DNA of 57,881 bases from Saprospiraceae bacterium (GTDB taxonomy: Bacteria; Bacteroidota; Bacteroidia; Chitinophagales; Saprospiraceae), in contig JADKBO010000031.1 of the NCBI GenBank assembly GCA_016715105.1, forward strand, positions 1 through 57,881, written 5' to 3'. Below the pieces are notes generated by a model, which was not told the origin of the DNA, did no database searches, and worked only from the letters and a program-made list of their open reading frames with translations. The position numbers and the translations under genes are program-made. Positions 1 to 9,699 of this stretch are shown in pieces (positions within the stretch are counted from its first letter, which is position 1; each line of letters starts with the position of its first letter).

Positions 1-83
1 TCTCTTGCAAGTGATTGTGATGATATTTAAAATATTTATCAATTCAAAAGTTGGATTAATTTTTTAGTTACTGGGAAGATTTC

Positions 84-91
84 TATTTTTG
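84..91 (+). promoter_or_regulatory. Bacteroidetes-type -7 element before yebC
   Basis: TATTTTTG matches the Bacteroidetes TAnnTTTG -7 consensus and ends 21 bases before the yebC start. No convincing -33 TTG lies at the usual spacing, so this is a sequence match only. Confidence 0.4.
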
Positions 92-112
92 CGCTCCAAA
101 CTTAATAATTTA

Positions 113-823
113 ATGGGAAGAGCATTTGAATACCGCAGAGCCGCCAAAGAAAAGAGATGGGGGAATATGTCCAGAATTTTCCCAAAACTGGGAAGACAAA
201 TAACCATAGCCGCAAAGGAAGGTGGTCCCGATCCAACTATGAATCCAAAATTGCGATTGGCCATCAACATGGCTAAAGCCAATAATATGCCCAAGGACAA
301 CGTCGAAGCTGCTATAAAAAGGGCTGAAGGAAAGGATTCTGATGATTTGGTCATGGTCAATTATGAAGGTAAAGGAGCACATGGTATTCAGGTTGTACTG
401 GAATGTGCCACCGATAATCCAACAAGAACCGTGGCAAATGTAAAATCATATTTTAATAAAGCAGGTGGTACGCTTGTTCCCACCGGTTCTTTGGAATTTT
501 TGTTTGACCGCAAAACTGTTGTTGAATTTCAAAGACCAACCGGTTTAGATTTAGAAGAATTTCAATTGGAAATGATTGATTTTGGTCTAGACGAATTGGA
601 AGAAGATGGCGATACGCTATATGCATATGGCGACTACTCTCAATTTGGTACCTTGGTGAAAGCTTTTGAAGAAAAAGGTATTGAAGTAGCAAGTGCTAAA
701 TTGGAAAGAATCCCAAATGCTCCACAAGAATTTTCTGAAGATCAAATGGCTGACATTCAAAAAATGCTGGATAAAATGGAGGATGATGAGGACATCCAGG
801 AAATTTATACCAATATGGCCTAG
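113..823 (+). CDS. yebC: YebC/PmpR-family DNA-binding regulator
   Basis: This 236-residue protein belongs to the YebC/PmpR (TACO1-like) family, whose bacterial members are described as cytoplasmic DNA-binding regulators and, more recently, as factors helping ribosomes through difficult stretches. The family N-terminus MGRAFEYRRAAKEKRW fixes the start at the ATG at 113; a longer frame from 89 would add eight unlike residues. The conserved block GGPDPTMNPKLRLAI (about residues 37-51) and NMPKDNVEAAIKRA (about 58-71) are present, and the acidic C-terminal domain is intact. It stands alone, with a TAnnTTTG element 21 bases upstream and convergent to the GH65 gene downstream. The exact role in this organism is not shown by the sequence. 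Confidence 0.93.
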   Translation: MGRAFEYRRAAKEKRWGNMSRIFPKLGRQITIAAKEGGPDPTMNPKLRLAINMAKANNMPKDNVEAAIKRAEGKDSDDLVMVNYEGKGAHGIQVVLECATDNPTRTVANVKSYFNKAGGTLVPTGSLEFLFDRKTVVEFQRPTGLDLEEFQLEMIDFGLDELEEDGDTLYAYGDYSQFGTLVKAFEEKGIEVASAKLERIPNAPQEFSEDQMADIQKMLDKMEDDEDIQEIYTNMA

Positions 824-960
824 ATTTAGTGTTTTATGAAATGTTAAACTGAAATTAGCCATATTTATACCGTTGCTCATTTCATAAAATCACTTTGTTA
901 CACATTGCAAATCAACAGTTTGCGATCTTACAAAAGCAACGCATCTATGTTAGTGAGGTT

Positions 961-2999
961 TTAGTTATTTTTGATGGTATATGTTTTTTTGTCTGGGCCA
1001 ATACCCTTTAATACCAATTTTTCCCAGTGTTTTGGTAAAACTGATTGGAATTGTTTGATCCCATCATCTGTAATTTCAAGGCCACCAAAACCCATGAGCA
1101 CCGCTTGCAAAACTCCTCCGGCACCTGTTGCAAAATATGGGTTAGTTCCGCCCTTGGTTTCTGCAATGACATTAAAAGGTGGAAGTAAATTGGGTTGAAA
1201 AGCTTCTAAGAAAAATTTATACGCTTTCGTTTGATCACCTAGTCGAGCATATAATAAGCTAAAAACAGATTGAGTCATAGCAGGAGTACCTTCATCAGGA
1301 ACTCTGGTGGAGTAATAGTCAAGGTCTTTCAAAATTTGTGCAGGCTCAGAAACAATTTTTAAAGGATATGACAAAAGATTAACATCAGCTTGTTTAATGG
1401 GTTCTCCCTTATAGGAATCATGTTCTCTTGTAACCCCATTTTCCATTTATAAATAGGAATGTTGGCTGCAACCAATGCCCAATCTTTATTGGCAGGAATT
1501 TTCAAGATTTTCGCAGCCTTGGCTGCAAACTGTAGATTTGTAATTGCAGCAGCATTTGTAAAAGCATTGTTATTAACATTTTCTGCCCATTCATCAGCAG
1601 CCACTACGTTGTTAATTTCATATTGTTTGGGGCCTTTTCGTTCTACCCTACTTGCCCAAAAGTCAGCTGTTTGCTCTAGTAAAGGCCAACCCTTTTCTTT
1701 CAACCAAGTGGTATCTTTTGAAACGGTAAAATAATTCCAGGCGGCGATACCAACACAGGCGGTTATGTGATGTTCAAATGGTCCGCTCAATGCCCAAACA
1801 GGGGTTTCTTCTGCTCCGCTATCTGCACTTTCCCAAGGAAACATAGCTCCTCTGTAACCTTTGGTAAAGGCATTTTTCTTCGCCATTTCCAACCTATCAA
1901 ATCTATAATTGATCAAAGGTTTTGCCAATTCGCTATTCATAACCAACAACGCTGGAAACATCCACAATTCTGTGTCCCAAAATACATGCCCATTGTAACC
2001 CAAACCCGAAAGGCCCATCGGAGAAATGCTGTAAGGGCTTTCAGCTCTGACAAACGAATATAGGTGATAGAGCATTGATCTGACCTCTTTCTGGGCCACT
2101 TTATCTCCATATATTTCTATGTCAGATTCCCATAGTTTATTCCATGCAAGATTGTGTTTAAGCACCAACCTTTCTGCTCCTTCCAATTTTGCAATGATGG
2201 TCAAACGCTCAGCTTCATTGAGCGGGTCACTGTGATGAGCAGAAGTAATTGAAGAACCGACAATCGAAAATTCATATTGCTCGCCTGCTTTGATCTTTTT
2301 GCTGAATTTCATCAAATGCATGGCATTATCCCACATTTCATGTATAATTCTAGGCTCATTACCATGTAATTCTTTGAATATGAACGAATTACTCGCACAC
2401 ATATCGAGTTTACAAGTCGGACTTTTGGCTGAAGACGTCAATAAACTGATGGTAGTGTGGGGTCTGTCAATTTCATTATAATAATTCTGTACATCACGTA
2501 ATGCATCTGGAGCTTCCATTTTACTGGCAGCAGAAATTTCAATATCCGAAAGCGCTTCAATAGAAATATTCATTAAAACTGTAAAAGGCATGTTTCGCAA
2601 AGCGTAATAAGTATATGATATTTTGGCTTTATTTCCGTGTTTGAAGGTGGTAGTAAATGAACCATTTCGCATATCCAAACTTTGATTCAATTCTTGAATA
2701 TTGGTCTTCTGAATTTGAGATCCATCAATGGCTATTTGTGCATTTAAAAGATTGAAACTTTTGAGAAAATTACTTACCCTACCCCTGCCATAAAGGTCAT
2801 ATGCACCAGCTAAAACTACTTCTTTGACTTCAAATGGATTAGGTGAAGAGATCAAACCGATCATACCATTGGCCGCAGTGATGCCATAATATGGTTGGGA
2901 ATCAACAGGGGCTGCCGAGATCAACCATTCATTTTGGGCATTGATGACAATGGGTAAGACCAACATTAAAATCAAAAAATTACAAAAATTATTTTTCAC
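961..2999 (-). CDS. Secreted glycoside hydrolase family 65 protein (one frameshift)
   Basis: GH65 enzymes are (alpha/alpha)6-barrel phosphorylases or hydrolases acting on alpha-glucosides such as maltose, trehalose and kojibiose. An N-terminal signal peptide ending near VINAQ sends it out of the cytoplasm, which favours a hydrolase over a cytoplasmic phosphorylase. GH65 hallmarks are FWDTELWMFP in mid-protein and VAADEWAENVNNNAFTN near residue 470, where the Glu of ADEW sits at the catalytic-acid position. The C-terminal part (from MENGVTREHD) is in another frame: the T run at 1446-1448 is one base short. Adding it gives 679 residues, a normal length. The gene follows lacI in the same direction after 33 bases and is probably co-controlled. 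Trehalose, kojibiose or maltose cannot be told apart from the sequence. Confidence 0.85.
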
Positions 3000-3032
3000 A
3001 ATATATTTTTTAAAAGATTGAAATAGAGGATA

Positions 3033-4028
3033 TTATACAGATCCAAGCTCCACATATTCTGTTGGAATCTGGATATTGAAATGATGGTCCAAATCATTTT
3101 TGATGATGTCTAACATGTAATTGGCACTGATTTTCCCCAAGCCAAAACCAGAATGATAAATGTGGGAGATTTTGGGATAAAGAAAATAAGGGGTTTTGCC
3201 ATCACTGATTGCAATCAAGGAGATGTTTTCAGGAATTTTATAGCCTTGAGAACTTAAAAAATAATAGGTTTCCACCAGAATCTCGTCAGACATACAAAAT
3301 ATGGCATCATATGCTCGTTTTGCAAAGATATCAGTCAAAGTAGGAACTACAGAGGAAGCACTTTTGAACGTAATAAAGTCATGTTTTGGTTGATCAGGAG
3401 ACTCATAAATAGCTCTTTGAAATCCCAATATTCTTGATTTTGTAATTTCTAAATTTTCATTTCCAAAAATGCCAAGTATATTTTTTCTTCCCCTTTGAAT
3501 GAGTTTTTGGGTAGCTGTATACGAAGCATTTATGTCATCAATTTTGATGGTTGTAAAATCTTCATTAGGCAGAGTTTTGTCAATCAAAAGTGTTGGAATT
3601 CCTGTCTTCCTGAGAATCTCTAGATGGCTTAAATCATTGGTTTCATTTGAAAGCATGATCAAGACGCCATCAACAGACATATTTAAGCTATACTTAGCCA
3701 TTTCTGCCTCTTTGGCCAATGAATTATTGGTTTGAAGTATAACAACGGAATAATCAGCAGCATCAAAAGTCTGGATAATGCCATTGATTAAATCTGGAGA
3801 AAAAAAGGCATTGATCTCGGGAATGATTAATGCAATACTTTTAGATTCATGTGTTCTCATGAATTTCGCATGCAAGTCAACAGAATAATTCATGGACTCT
3901 GCCAAAGCAGTGACCCTATTTTTGGTTTCTGAACTGATATCAGGATGATCAGAAAGAGCTCGTGAAACGGTAGATATGGAAAGATTTAGCATTTTGGCCA
4001 AATCCTTGATGGTAATGCGCTTCTTCAT
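3033..4028 (-). CDS. LacI-family transcriptional regulator
   Basis: This LacI/GalR repressor has an N-terminal helix-turn-helix (ITIKDLAKMLNLSISTVSRA, residues 4-23) followed by a periplasmic-binding-protein-like effector domain. It is 331 residues long. The ATG at 4028 is chosen; a GTG two codons upstream (4034) is possible but would lie inside a TAnnTTTG element. It is transcribed away from susC and towards the GH65 gene, so it most likely senses the sugar or a derivative and controls both sides. A palindrome of LacI-operator type lies at 4238-4253 between the two promoters. The ligand is unknown. Confidence 0.92.
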   Translation of the reverse strand: MKKRITIKDLAKMLNLSISTVSRALSDHPDISSETKNRVTALAESMNYSVDLHAKFMRTHESKSIALIIPEINAFFSPDLINGIIQTFDAADYSVVILQTNNSLAKEAEMAKYSLNMSVDGVLIMLSNETNDLSHLEILRKTGIPTLLIDKTLPNEDFTTIKIDDINASYTATQKLIQRGRKNILGIFGNENLEITKSRILGFQRAIYESPDQPKHDFITFKSASSVVPTLTDIFAKRAYDAIFCMSDEILVETYYFLSSQGYKIPENISLIAISDGKTPYFLYPKISHIYHSGFGLGKISANYMLDIIKNDLDHHFNIQIPTEYVELGSV

Positions 4029-4033
4029 GCTCA

Positions 4034-4041
4034 CAAATGTA
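4034..4041 (-). promoter_or_regulatory. -7 element abutting the lacI start
   Basis: On the minus strand this reads TACATTTG, a perfect TAnnTTTG match. It ends only five bases before the ATG at 4028, so if used, the transcript would begin at or next to the start codon (a leaderless or nearly leaderless mRNA). A chance match is possible. Confidence 0.35.
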
Positions 4042-4451
4042 TAAAATCCTAGAAAACAAAATTAAAAATTTGCAAAACTGAAAAAATCTAACCTAATAAA
4101 AGGAGCTTTTTTACGATAAATCAGACATAAAATTGGCAAATAGCCAAAGCCAAAAAAGTTTAAATTGATAATTGTAAAAAGTACGCTTAGTGTCAGAATA
4201 ACACCAATATTCAACTTTTTATCAACAGCAAACATTCTCGCAATCGTTTGCGACGATTTTTTTTTGGTTTTAATTAACATTAAACTATATAATTGTCTCA
4301 GCAAGTAGAAAGTCATAGTTATTGTATTTTTTACAATACAAATTTTTCAGATCACATTTTTTATAGAATGAAATTCTGTTTGCTTCAATATTATATGTAA
4401 ATAAAAGTATAAAGAAATTCATTGTTAATCAAATCAATTTAAAGCCGTATT
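4035..4451. other. Divergent regulatory region between lacI and susC
   Basis: This 417-base region has no credible gene. It holds the LacI-type palindrome at 4238-4253, a 6-bp-arm inverted repeat with a 5-base T spacer at 4321-4337 (ATTGTA/TACAAT), and very AT-rich sequence leading to the susC start. No clear TAnnTTTG element was seen for susC. Confidence 0.6.
4238..4253. promoter_or_regulatory. Candidate LacI-family operator
   Basis: TCGCAATCGTTTGCGA has perfect 6-base arms (TCGCAA/TTGCGA) around TCGT and contains the central CG and the GCAAnCGnTTGC pattern typical of LacI/PurR-family operators. It lies about 200 bases from both the lacI and susC starts, as expected for an operator shared by a divergent regulator and its target operon. 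Confidence 0.65.
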
Positions 4452-7421
4452 ATGAAGGTATTTACTAAAAATCTTTTATTAATGGTTTTTGTTTTGCTGA
4501 GCTCTTTTACAGTAGTTAACTCGCAAACTGTTTCAGGAGTTGTCACAGATTCAAAAACTGGAGATCCAATCATCGGAGCCAATATTCTCATCAAAGGTAC
4601 TTCTACAGGTACCATAACTGATTTGGACGGAGGCTATTCTATCGACGCCCAAGAAGGGCAAACATTGGTTATTTCATACATTGGATTCAACAATCAAGAA
4701 GTGGTCGTTGGATCTAGCTCAACTATTGATATTTCACTTGTTGAAGGTGAAGTTTTGGATGAAGTTGTTGTAGTTGGCTATGGTACTGTGAAGAAAAAAG
4801 ATGCTACAGGAGCGGTTGCTTCTATCGGAACCAGAGACTTTCAAAAAGGAATTGTGATTTCTTCTGAGCAATTGATGCAAGGAAGGGTTGCTGGTGTGCA
4901 GATTGCTCAAAACAGTGGTGAACCAGGTGGTGGAATTTCTGTGCGCATCAGAGGTACTTCCTCAGTTTATGGAGCTAATCAACCACTTATTGTAATTGAT
5001 GGTGTGCCCATAAGTGGAGAGGAGACTTCATCGGGAAACAACGCTTCTGGAGTTGGAAGACAACCTGCTAAAAATCCATTAAACTTTTTGAATCCAAGTG
5101 ATATTGAAACTTTCGATATCTTGAAGGATGCCTCTGCAACAGCTATTTATGGATCAAGAGGTGCAAATGGTGTAATTCTCATCACCACAAAAAGAGGAAA
5201 AGGTAAAGGGTCTGTTGATTACAACTATTCTCTTGGTGTGAGCAACATTACAAAGAAATATGATTTATTGAATGCTTCAGAATACGTAGCAGCTGGCGGT
5301 CAGAACACAGGATTTGATACAGATTGGCAAAATGAATTATTCAGAACAGGTATAACAAATCAACACAACCTTTCTTTTGGAGGTGGTGATGCGAATAGCA
5401 ATTATAGATTTTCTGCTGGGTATTTCAAACAAAATGGTATTGTACTCAATTCTGCATTAGAAAGATATTCCGCAGGTTTTAATGGCACTAAATCATTCTT
5501 GAGTGATAAAGTTAAAATTTCGACCTTCATTAATCTTTCTAATACCAAAGACAAAAACGTACCTATTTCTGAAAACATTGGATTTACAGGAGATTTAATG
5601 GGAAACATCTTGAAATTCAATCCTACCAACCCAGTTTTTGATGAAAAAGATGCGGATGGTGATGGAGATAAAACAGAGTATTTTCAACCAGGTATTACTG
5701 AAGTTAACCCACTTGCATTTGTCAACTTATCAAAAGATAATACAAATACCTTAAGGGCTTTAGGAAATTTACAAGCTGAAATTACGATTACTGATGGTTT
5801 AAAGTTCAGATCCATCGTGGGTACAGACAGAGCTTTGTCAAATAGAAAAGCGGCTTACTCCAAAGATTTGATTACTGAGGCAAATGCTGGTTTGGGAAGA
5901 GCTTATTTCAGCGATATTGATATATCAAACAACATTTGGGAAAACTATTTCACTTATGATAAATCCGCAGGAAATATCACGTTCGGTGGTTTACTAGGAT
6001 ATTCTTATCAATCTTTTGACAATAAACAAAAGAGATCTGCTGCTGCAAGATACAGTACTAGTGACTTAGATGTGATGATCAACAACCTAGGAGATGCAGA
6101 CATTTCTGTTTTGAACAACTCAAGCAATGAGTTCAATGAAATTCAGTCATATTTTGGAAGAATCAACGTTGGGTTTAGTGATAAATACATGATCACTGCA
6201 ACATTAAGAACTGACGGCTCAACAAGATTTGGTGGTGAAAATCAATATGGTTTTTTCCCATCTTTTGCGGCTAAATGGAAGTTAATCGAAGAAAGTTTTA
6301 TCAATAAAGATGTTTTCTCTGATTTGGGATTGAGAATTGGTTATGGTGTAACAGGAAACCAATCAATTCCTCACAACTTATACGCAGCAAGGACAAGATT
6401 TGGTGATAACAACATCAATACAGACGCAACAAAAGTTGAAGGTGGTGGAGCTAATAACGTTACTTTTAATAACCCAGGACTTAAATGGGAATCAACAGCA
6501 GCACTTAACGTAGGTTTGGATTTTGGATTTATGAACGGTGCATTAAGAGGTAGTGTTGAATTTTATGACAAACATACCAAGGATTTATTGTTCTTAGTAT
6601 CTTCTGCACAACCTGCAACAACTCCATTTACTTGGAAAAACTTGAATACTGATATTCAAAACAGAGGAGTTGAATTGACATTGATTTATGATGTTGCAAA
6701 TTCTTCTTCATTTAGTTGGGACATTCAAGCAAACACTGCATACAATAAAAATATTGTAAAGAACTTGGATGGTGTATACGATACAGGTGAGATCAACGGT
6801 CAAGGTTTGACAGGGGCTTTTGCTCAAAGATTGGCAGAAGGTCAACCATTATTTGCTTATTTCTTGAGAGAGTTTGAAGGATACGACGCTGAAGGTAATT
6901 CTATTTATCCAAACGGTGACTTTCAACAATTTTTGGACGGTAAAAGTCCACTGCCTACAGTCACAGCCGGTTTGACCAATAATTTCAAATTTGGCAAATT
7001 GGATGCAAGTATATTTTTCAATGGTGTTTTTGGAAACTACATATATTCAAATACTAGAAATGCATTCTTTACAAAAGGCTCGTTTGCCAATGGAAGAAAC
7101 GTAACCAAAGATGTGGTGACAAGTGCCGAAGGTCCATTGAACGCACCTGATGTTTCCACCAGATTTTTAGAAAAAGGAAATTTCATAAGGTTACAAAACT
7201 TAAATCTTGGATACCAGATTCCATTAAAATCAACCAAAAACATTACTAGCTTGAGGGTTTTCATTTCAGGTCAAAATTTGATGACATTTACAAAATATAG
7301 TGGTCAAGATCCTGAAGTAAGTACCAATAAATCAATCAATGGTATACCATCTTTTGGCATTGACTATACTGCATATCCACGAGCTAGAACTTGGACTGTA
7401 GGTGGAAATATTTCATTTTAA
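4452..7421 (+). CDS. susC: SusC/RagA-family TonB-dependent outer membrane transporter
   Basis: This 989-residue protein is the barrel of an outer-membrane nutrient importer driven by TonB. In order it has a signal peptide (to about NSQ, residue 25), a carboxypeptidase-regulatory-like beta-sandwich (SGVVTDSKTGDPIIGANI), a TonB-box-like stretch (DEVVVVGYGTVKKKDATGA, near 103-121), a plug domain (QLMQGRVAGVQI; ASATAIYGSRGANGVI) and a long beta-barrel ending in the aromatic residue Phe. It is intact. It begins the sugar operon and is followed after 21 bases by its lipoprotein partner susD. With SusD it should form the lidded SusCD complex that takes up oligosaccharides. The neighbours suggest an alpha-glucoside or sucrose-like ligand; the barrel itself does not reveal it. 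Confidence 0.96.
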   Translation: MKVFTKNLLLMVFVLLSSFTVVNSQTVSGVVTDSKTGDPIIGANILIKGTSTGTITDLDGGYSIDAQEGQTLVISYIGFNNQEVVVGSSSTIDISLVEGEVLDEVVVVGYGTVKKKDATGAVASIGTRDFQKGIVISSEQLMQGRVAGVQIAQNSGEPGGGISVRIRGTSSVYGANQPLIVIDGVPISGEETSSGNNASGVGRQPAKNPLNFLNPSDIETFDILKDASATAIYGSRGANGVILITTKRGKGKGSVDYNYSLGVSNITKKYDLLNASEYVAAGGQNTGFDTDWQNELFRTGITNQHNLSFGGGDANSNYRFSAGYFKQNGIVLNSALERYSAGFNGTKSFLSDKVKISTFINLSNTKDKNVPISENIGFTGDLMGNILKFNPTNPVFDEKDADGDGDKTEYFQPGITEVNPLAFVNLSKDNTNTLRALGNLQAEITITDGLKFRSIVGTDRALSNRKAAYSKDLITEANAGLGRAYFSDIDISNNIWENYFTYDKSAGNITFGGLLGYSYQSFDNKQKRSAAARYSTSDLDVMINNLGDADISVLNNSSNEFNEIQSYFGRINVGFSDKYMITATLRTDGSTRFGGENQYGFFPSFAAKWKLIEESFINKDVFSDLGLRIGYGVTGNQSIPHNLYAARTRFGDNNINTDATKVEGGGANNVTFNNPGLKWESTAALNVGLDFGFMNGALRGSVEFYDKHTKDLLFLVSSAQPATTPFTWKNLNTDIQNRGVELTLIYDVANSSSFSWDIQANTAYNKNIVKNLDGVYDTGEINGQGLTGAFAQRLAEGQPLFAYFLREFEGYDAEGNSIYPNGDFQQFLDGKSPLPTVTAGLTNNFKFGKLDASIFFNGVFGNYIYSNTRNAFFTKGSFANGRNVTKDVVTSAEGPLNAPDVSTRFLEKGNFIRLQNLNLGYQIPLKSTKNITSLRVFISGQNLMTFTKYSGQDPEVSTNKSINGIPSFGIDYTAYPRARTWTVGGNISF

Positions 7422-7442
7422 TTATCAAAAATATATTCAGAA

Positions 7443-8933
7443 ATGAGACACATAAAAAAAATATTTGCAATTGGAGTTACAGCAAGTTTATTGTTGACTT
7501 CTGCTTGTACAGATTTAGTTAATGAAGAGCGAGACTCAATTGTGCTTCCGGTAACAACAGATGGATTTGCTAAAGTAAATGTTCCATCATTTTTAGAGGC
7601 TGCGTATAAAGACCTTTCTGCTTATACAGACCAAAATAACATATATGCATTGGGACAACACACATCTGCTGAGATGATACCTCCAACTAGAGGTGTTGAC
7701 TGGGGAGATAATGGAGTTTGGCGTACGTTGGATGCTCACACTTGGGATGCAACCCACTCTGCTGTATTAAATGCATGGAATCAACTCAACCAAAGAGCTT
7801 ACCGTTGCAATGAAATTCTTGCTTCAGATGCGAATCCACAACAAGCCGCAGAAGCTAAATTCCTACGAGCCTTAAACATGCATTTGGTAATGGACTATTT
7901 CGGACAAGTTCCTTTTAGAGAAGTTACCCAAGGTGTAGATGACCTACCAAATATCCTAAGCAGATCAGAAGCATTTGACTTTATTGTGAAGGATTTGACT
8001 GAGGCTATTCCGCAGTTACCTTCTAAAGGTCCTAGCACATCAAACACCGTCGCTACTAAAGCTGCAGCGAACTTTTTATTGGCTAAATTATTCCTCAATA
8101 GTGCGGTTTATAAATCAGCTAATCCTGCAGGTCCTTATACATTTGCAAATGCAGATTTGGATAAAGTCATTACTTATGTGAATGCTATTGAAGCAGAAGG
8201 TTATAAATTGGAGGACAATTACTTTGACAACTTTAAAGCCAGTGCAAAAAGGGAAATTATTTTTAGTGCGATTGAAGGATCTCCACAAAACAGATGGTTC
8301 ATGACCTTGCATTATGGCCAAAACCCTTCTGGATGGAATGGTTTCACTACGCTTGCTGATTTTTATGACACCTTTGATCCAAAAGATTCCAGGTTTGGAG
8401 TGCCTGCAGCAAAAAATGGTACAACTTATTCAGGAATTGGATATGGTTTCCTTTTTGGTCAACAATTTGATGACAATGGAAAGCAAATAATTGACAGTAG
8501 AACACAAAAACCTTTATCGTTTACTAAAGACGTGCCTCTTGCTGGCGCGGCTACTGATAAGGGAATCAGAGTAATCAAATACCACCCAGCTACTGCTGAT
8601 AAATACATTTTGATGAGATTTGGTGAAGCAGTATTGATGAAAGCTGAGGCACAATTGCGTTCTGGCAAAGCCGCAGATGCATTGGCAACCATCAACAGCT
8701 TAAGGGCGAAGAGAGGAGTTGCAGCCCTTGGTGCACTTGATGCAGAAGCAATGTTTAAAGAAATTGGTTTTGAAAAATACTGGGAAGGTGATAAGAGAAC
8801 TGTTGAAGTAAGATTTGGCAAGTTTGTGAATGGTACTGGATCAACAATTGATGATGAACATACCGTTTTGTTCCCAATTCCCGCTCAAGCTTTGGTATCC
8901 AATCCAAACTTGCAGCAGAACACAGGTTACTAA
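7443..8933 (+). CDS. susD: SusD/RagB-family surface glycan-binding lipoprotein
   Basis: This 496-residue lipoprotein is the lid of the SusCD importer. A signal peptide ends in the lipobox LLTSAC (Cys about residue 22). The TPR-rich SusD fold is seen in blocks such as AEAKFLRALNMHLVMDYFGQ and, near the C-terminus, AVLMKAEAQLRSGKAADALATIN and a tail with the SusD-typical LFPIPAQAL motif. It follows susC by 21 bases. A strong hairpin with a T tract lies 20 bases after its stop, so much transcription may end here, giving more SusCD than the downstream proteins. No SusE/SusF-type protein follows; two FG-GAP/ASPIC lipoproteins take that place. Confidence 0.96.
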   Translation: MRHIKKIFAIGVTASLLLTSACTDLVNEERDSIVLPVTTDGFAKVNVPSFLEAAYKDLSAYTDQNNIYALGQHTSAEMIPPTRGVDWGDNGVWRTLDAHTWDATHSAVLNAWNQLNQRAYRCNEILASDANPQQAAEAKFLRALNMHLVMDYFGQVPFREVTQGVDDLPNILSRSEAFDFIVKDLTEAIPQLPSKGPSTSNTVATKAAANFLLAKLFLNSAVYKSANPAGPYTFANADLDKVITYVNAIEAEGYKLEDNYFDNFKASAKREIIFSAIEGSPQNRWFMTLHYGQNPSGWNGFTTLADFYDTFDPKDSRFGVPAAKNGTTYSGIGYGFLFGQQFDDNGKQIIDSRTQKPLSFTKDVPLAGAATDKGIRVIKYHPATADKYILMRFGEAVLMKAEAQLRSGKAADALATINSLRAKRGVAALGALDAEAMFKEIGFEKYWEGDKRTVEVRFGKFVNGTGSTIDDEHTVLFPIPAQALVSNPNLQQNTGY

Positions 8934-8955
8934 TATTTATGCTATTTAACATAGT

Positions 8956-8984
8956 GGGGGGGATTAATTCCCCCTTTTTTTTTC
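8956..8984 (+). terminator. Rho-independent terminator after susD
   Basis: A G-rich arm (GGGGGA) pairs with TCCCCC around a TTAAT loop, followed directly by nine T residues. It lies 22 bases after the susD stop and inside an operon-like row of genes, so it may act as a partial attenuator. Confidence 0.8.
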
Positions 8985-9184
8985 ACTTGAAATTGAGGTA
9001 ACTTAGATCAAGTCATTTTAGCCATAAAATTCTTCACTTTTAATCACTCATTGCATACTTTCGCTCTAATAGTTTCAACTGTTAGTCCGTAAATGAGTAT
9101 TGATTGGTAAAAAATCTTCTTTTATGGGCTGAAATTATTGACCTAAATTCTTTCAAATAAAGATGATCTAAATCTTCAAGCCAT

Positions 9185-9697
9185 ATGCGATTTATAATCT
9201 TTTTTTGGTCAATTTGTTTTTTCCTTTCTTGTACTGACTCCATTGATAAGAAACTTTCATCCTTAAATGATGGAGAGGCTTATGCATATTTTGAGGTCAA
9301 TGGTAAATCATTTTATAATGACACTACCCTATTTAAGGGATCAGTTTTCAAATCCGAAGAAAGTTTTACCATCCATTTATTTGGAAATGACCAGAGCAAT
9401 GTGATGGCCTCTTTGGCTCTCCCGAAAGATCAAAATCAAAAATTCGAAGTAAAAATCGGTGCGAAAAATCAACTCGAATCTGATCTCATGTTTGGTAAAA
9501 TCTCACAAGAAATACAAGGAACTGGCATAGGATATATCATCACTGAAGGAACTGCAACCATAAGCAAATTCAATAAAAACGAAATTGCTATCACATTCAA
9601 AGGAAAATGTACCAACATTAAACATTTTGATGATAAAACTAGGCGAGAAAATCTCAGTGGTTTTTTAGTCTTTAAAACACCGGACATTAAAGAATAA
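9185..9697 (+). CDS. Small lipoprotein of the sugar locus, unknown function
   Basis: This 170-residue protein has a signal peptide with lipobox FFLSC (Cys near residue 16), so it should be an anchored lipoprotein. The rest is a predicted beta-rich domain (EAYAYFEVNGKSFYNDTT, then alternating strands to residue 165) that I do not recognise as a named family. It lies after the susD terminator and ends only 2 bases before the first FG-GAP/ASPIC gene, so the two are very likely co-transcribed and perhaps translationally coupled. A role at the cell surface together with SusCD and the FG-GAP proteins is inferred from position only. Confidence 0.75.
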   Translation: MRFIIFFWSICFFLSCTDSIDKKLSSLNDGEAYAYFEVNGKSFYNDTTLFKGSVFKSEESFTIHLFGNDQSNVMASLALPKDQNQKFEVKIGAKNQLESDLMFGKISQEIQGTGIGYIITEGTATISKFNKNEIAITFKGKCTNIKHFDDKTRRENLSGFLVFKTPDIKE

Positions 9698-9699
9698 GT

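Noticed and set aside
901..930. GCAAA...TTTGC inverted repeat between yebC and GH65
   Set aside because: Stem of only five pairs and no T tract on either strand; not a convincing terminator or operator.
4062..4316. 84-residue minus-strand frame between lacI and susC
   Set aside because: It crosses the operator and promoter region, is rich in Lys/Phe/Ile from AT-rich DNA, and has no family likeness.
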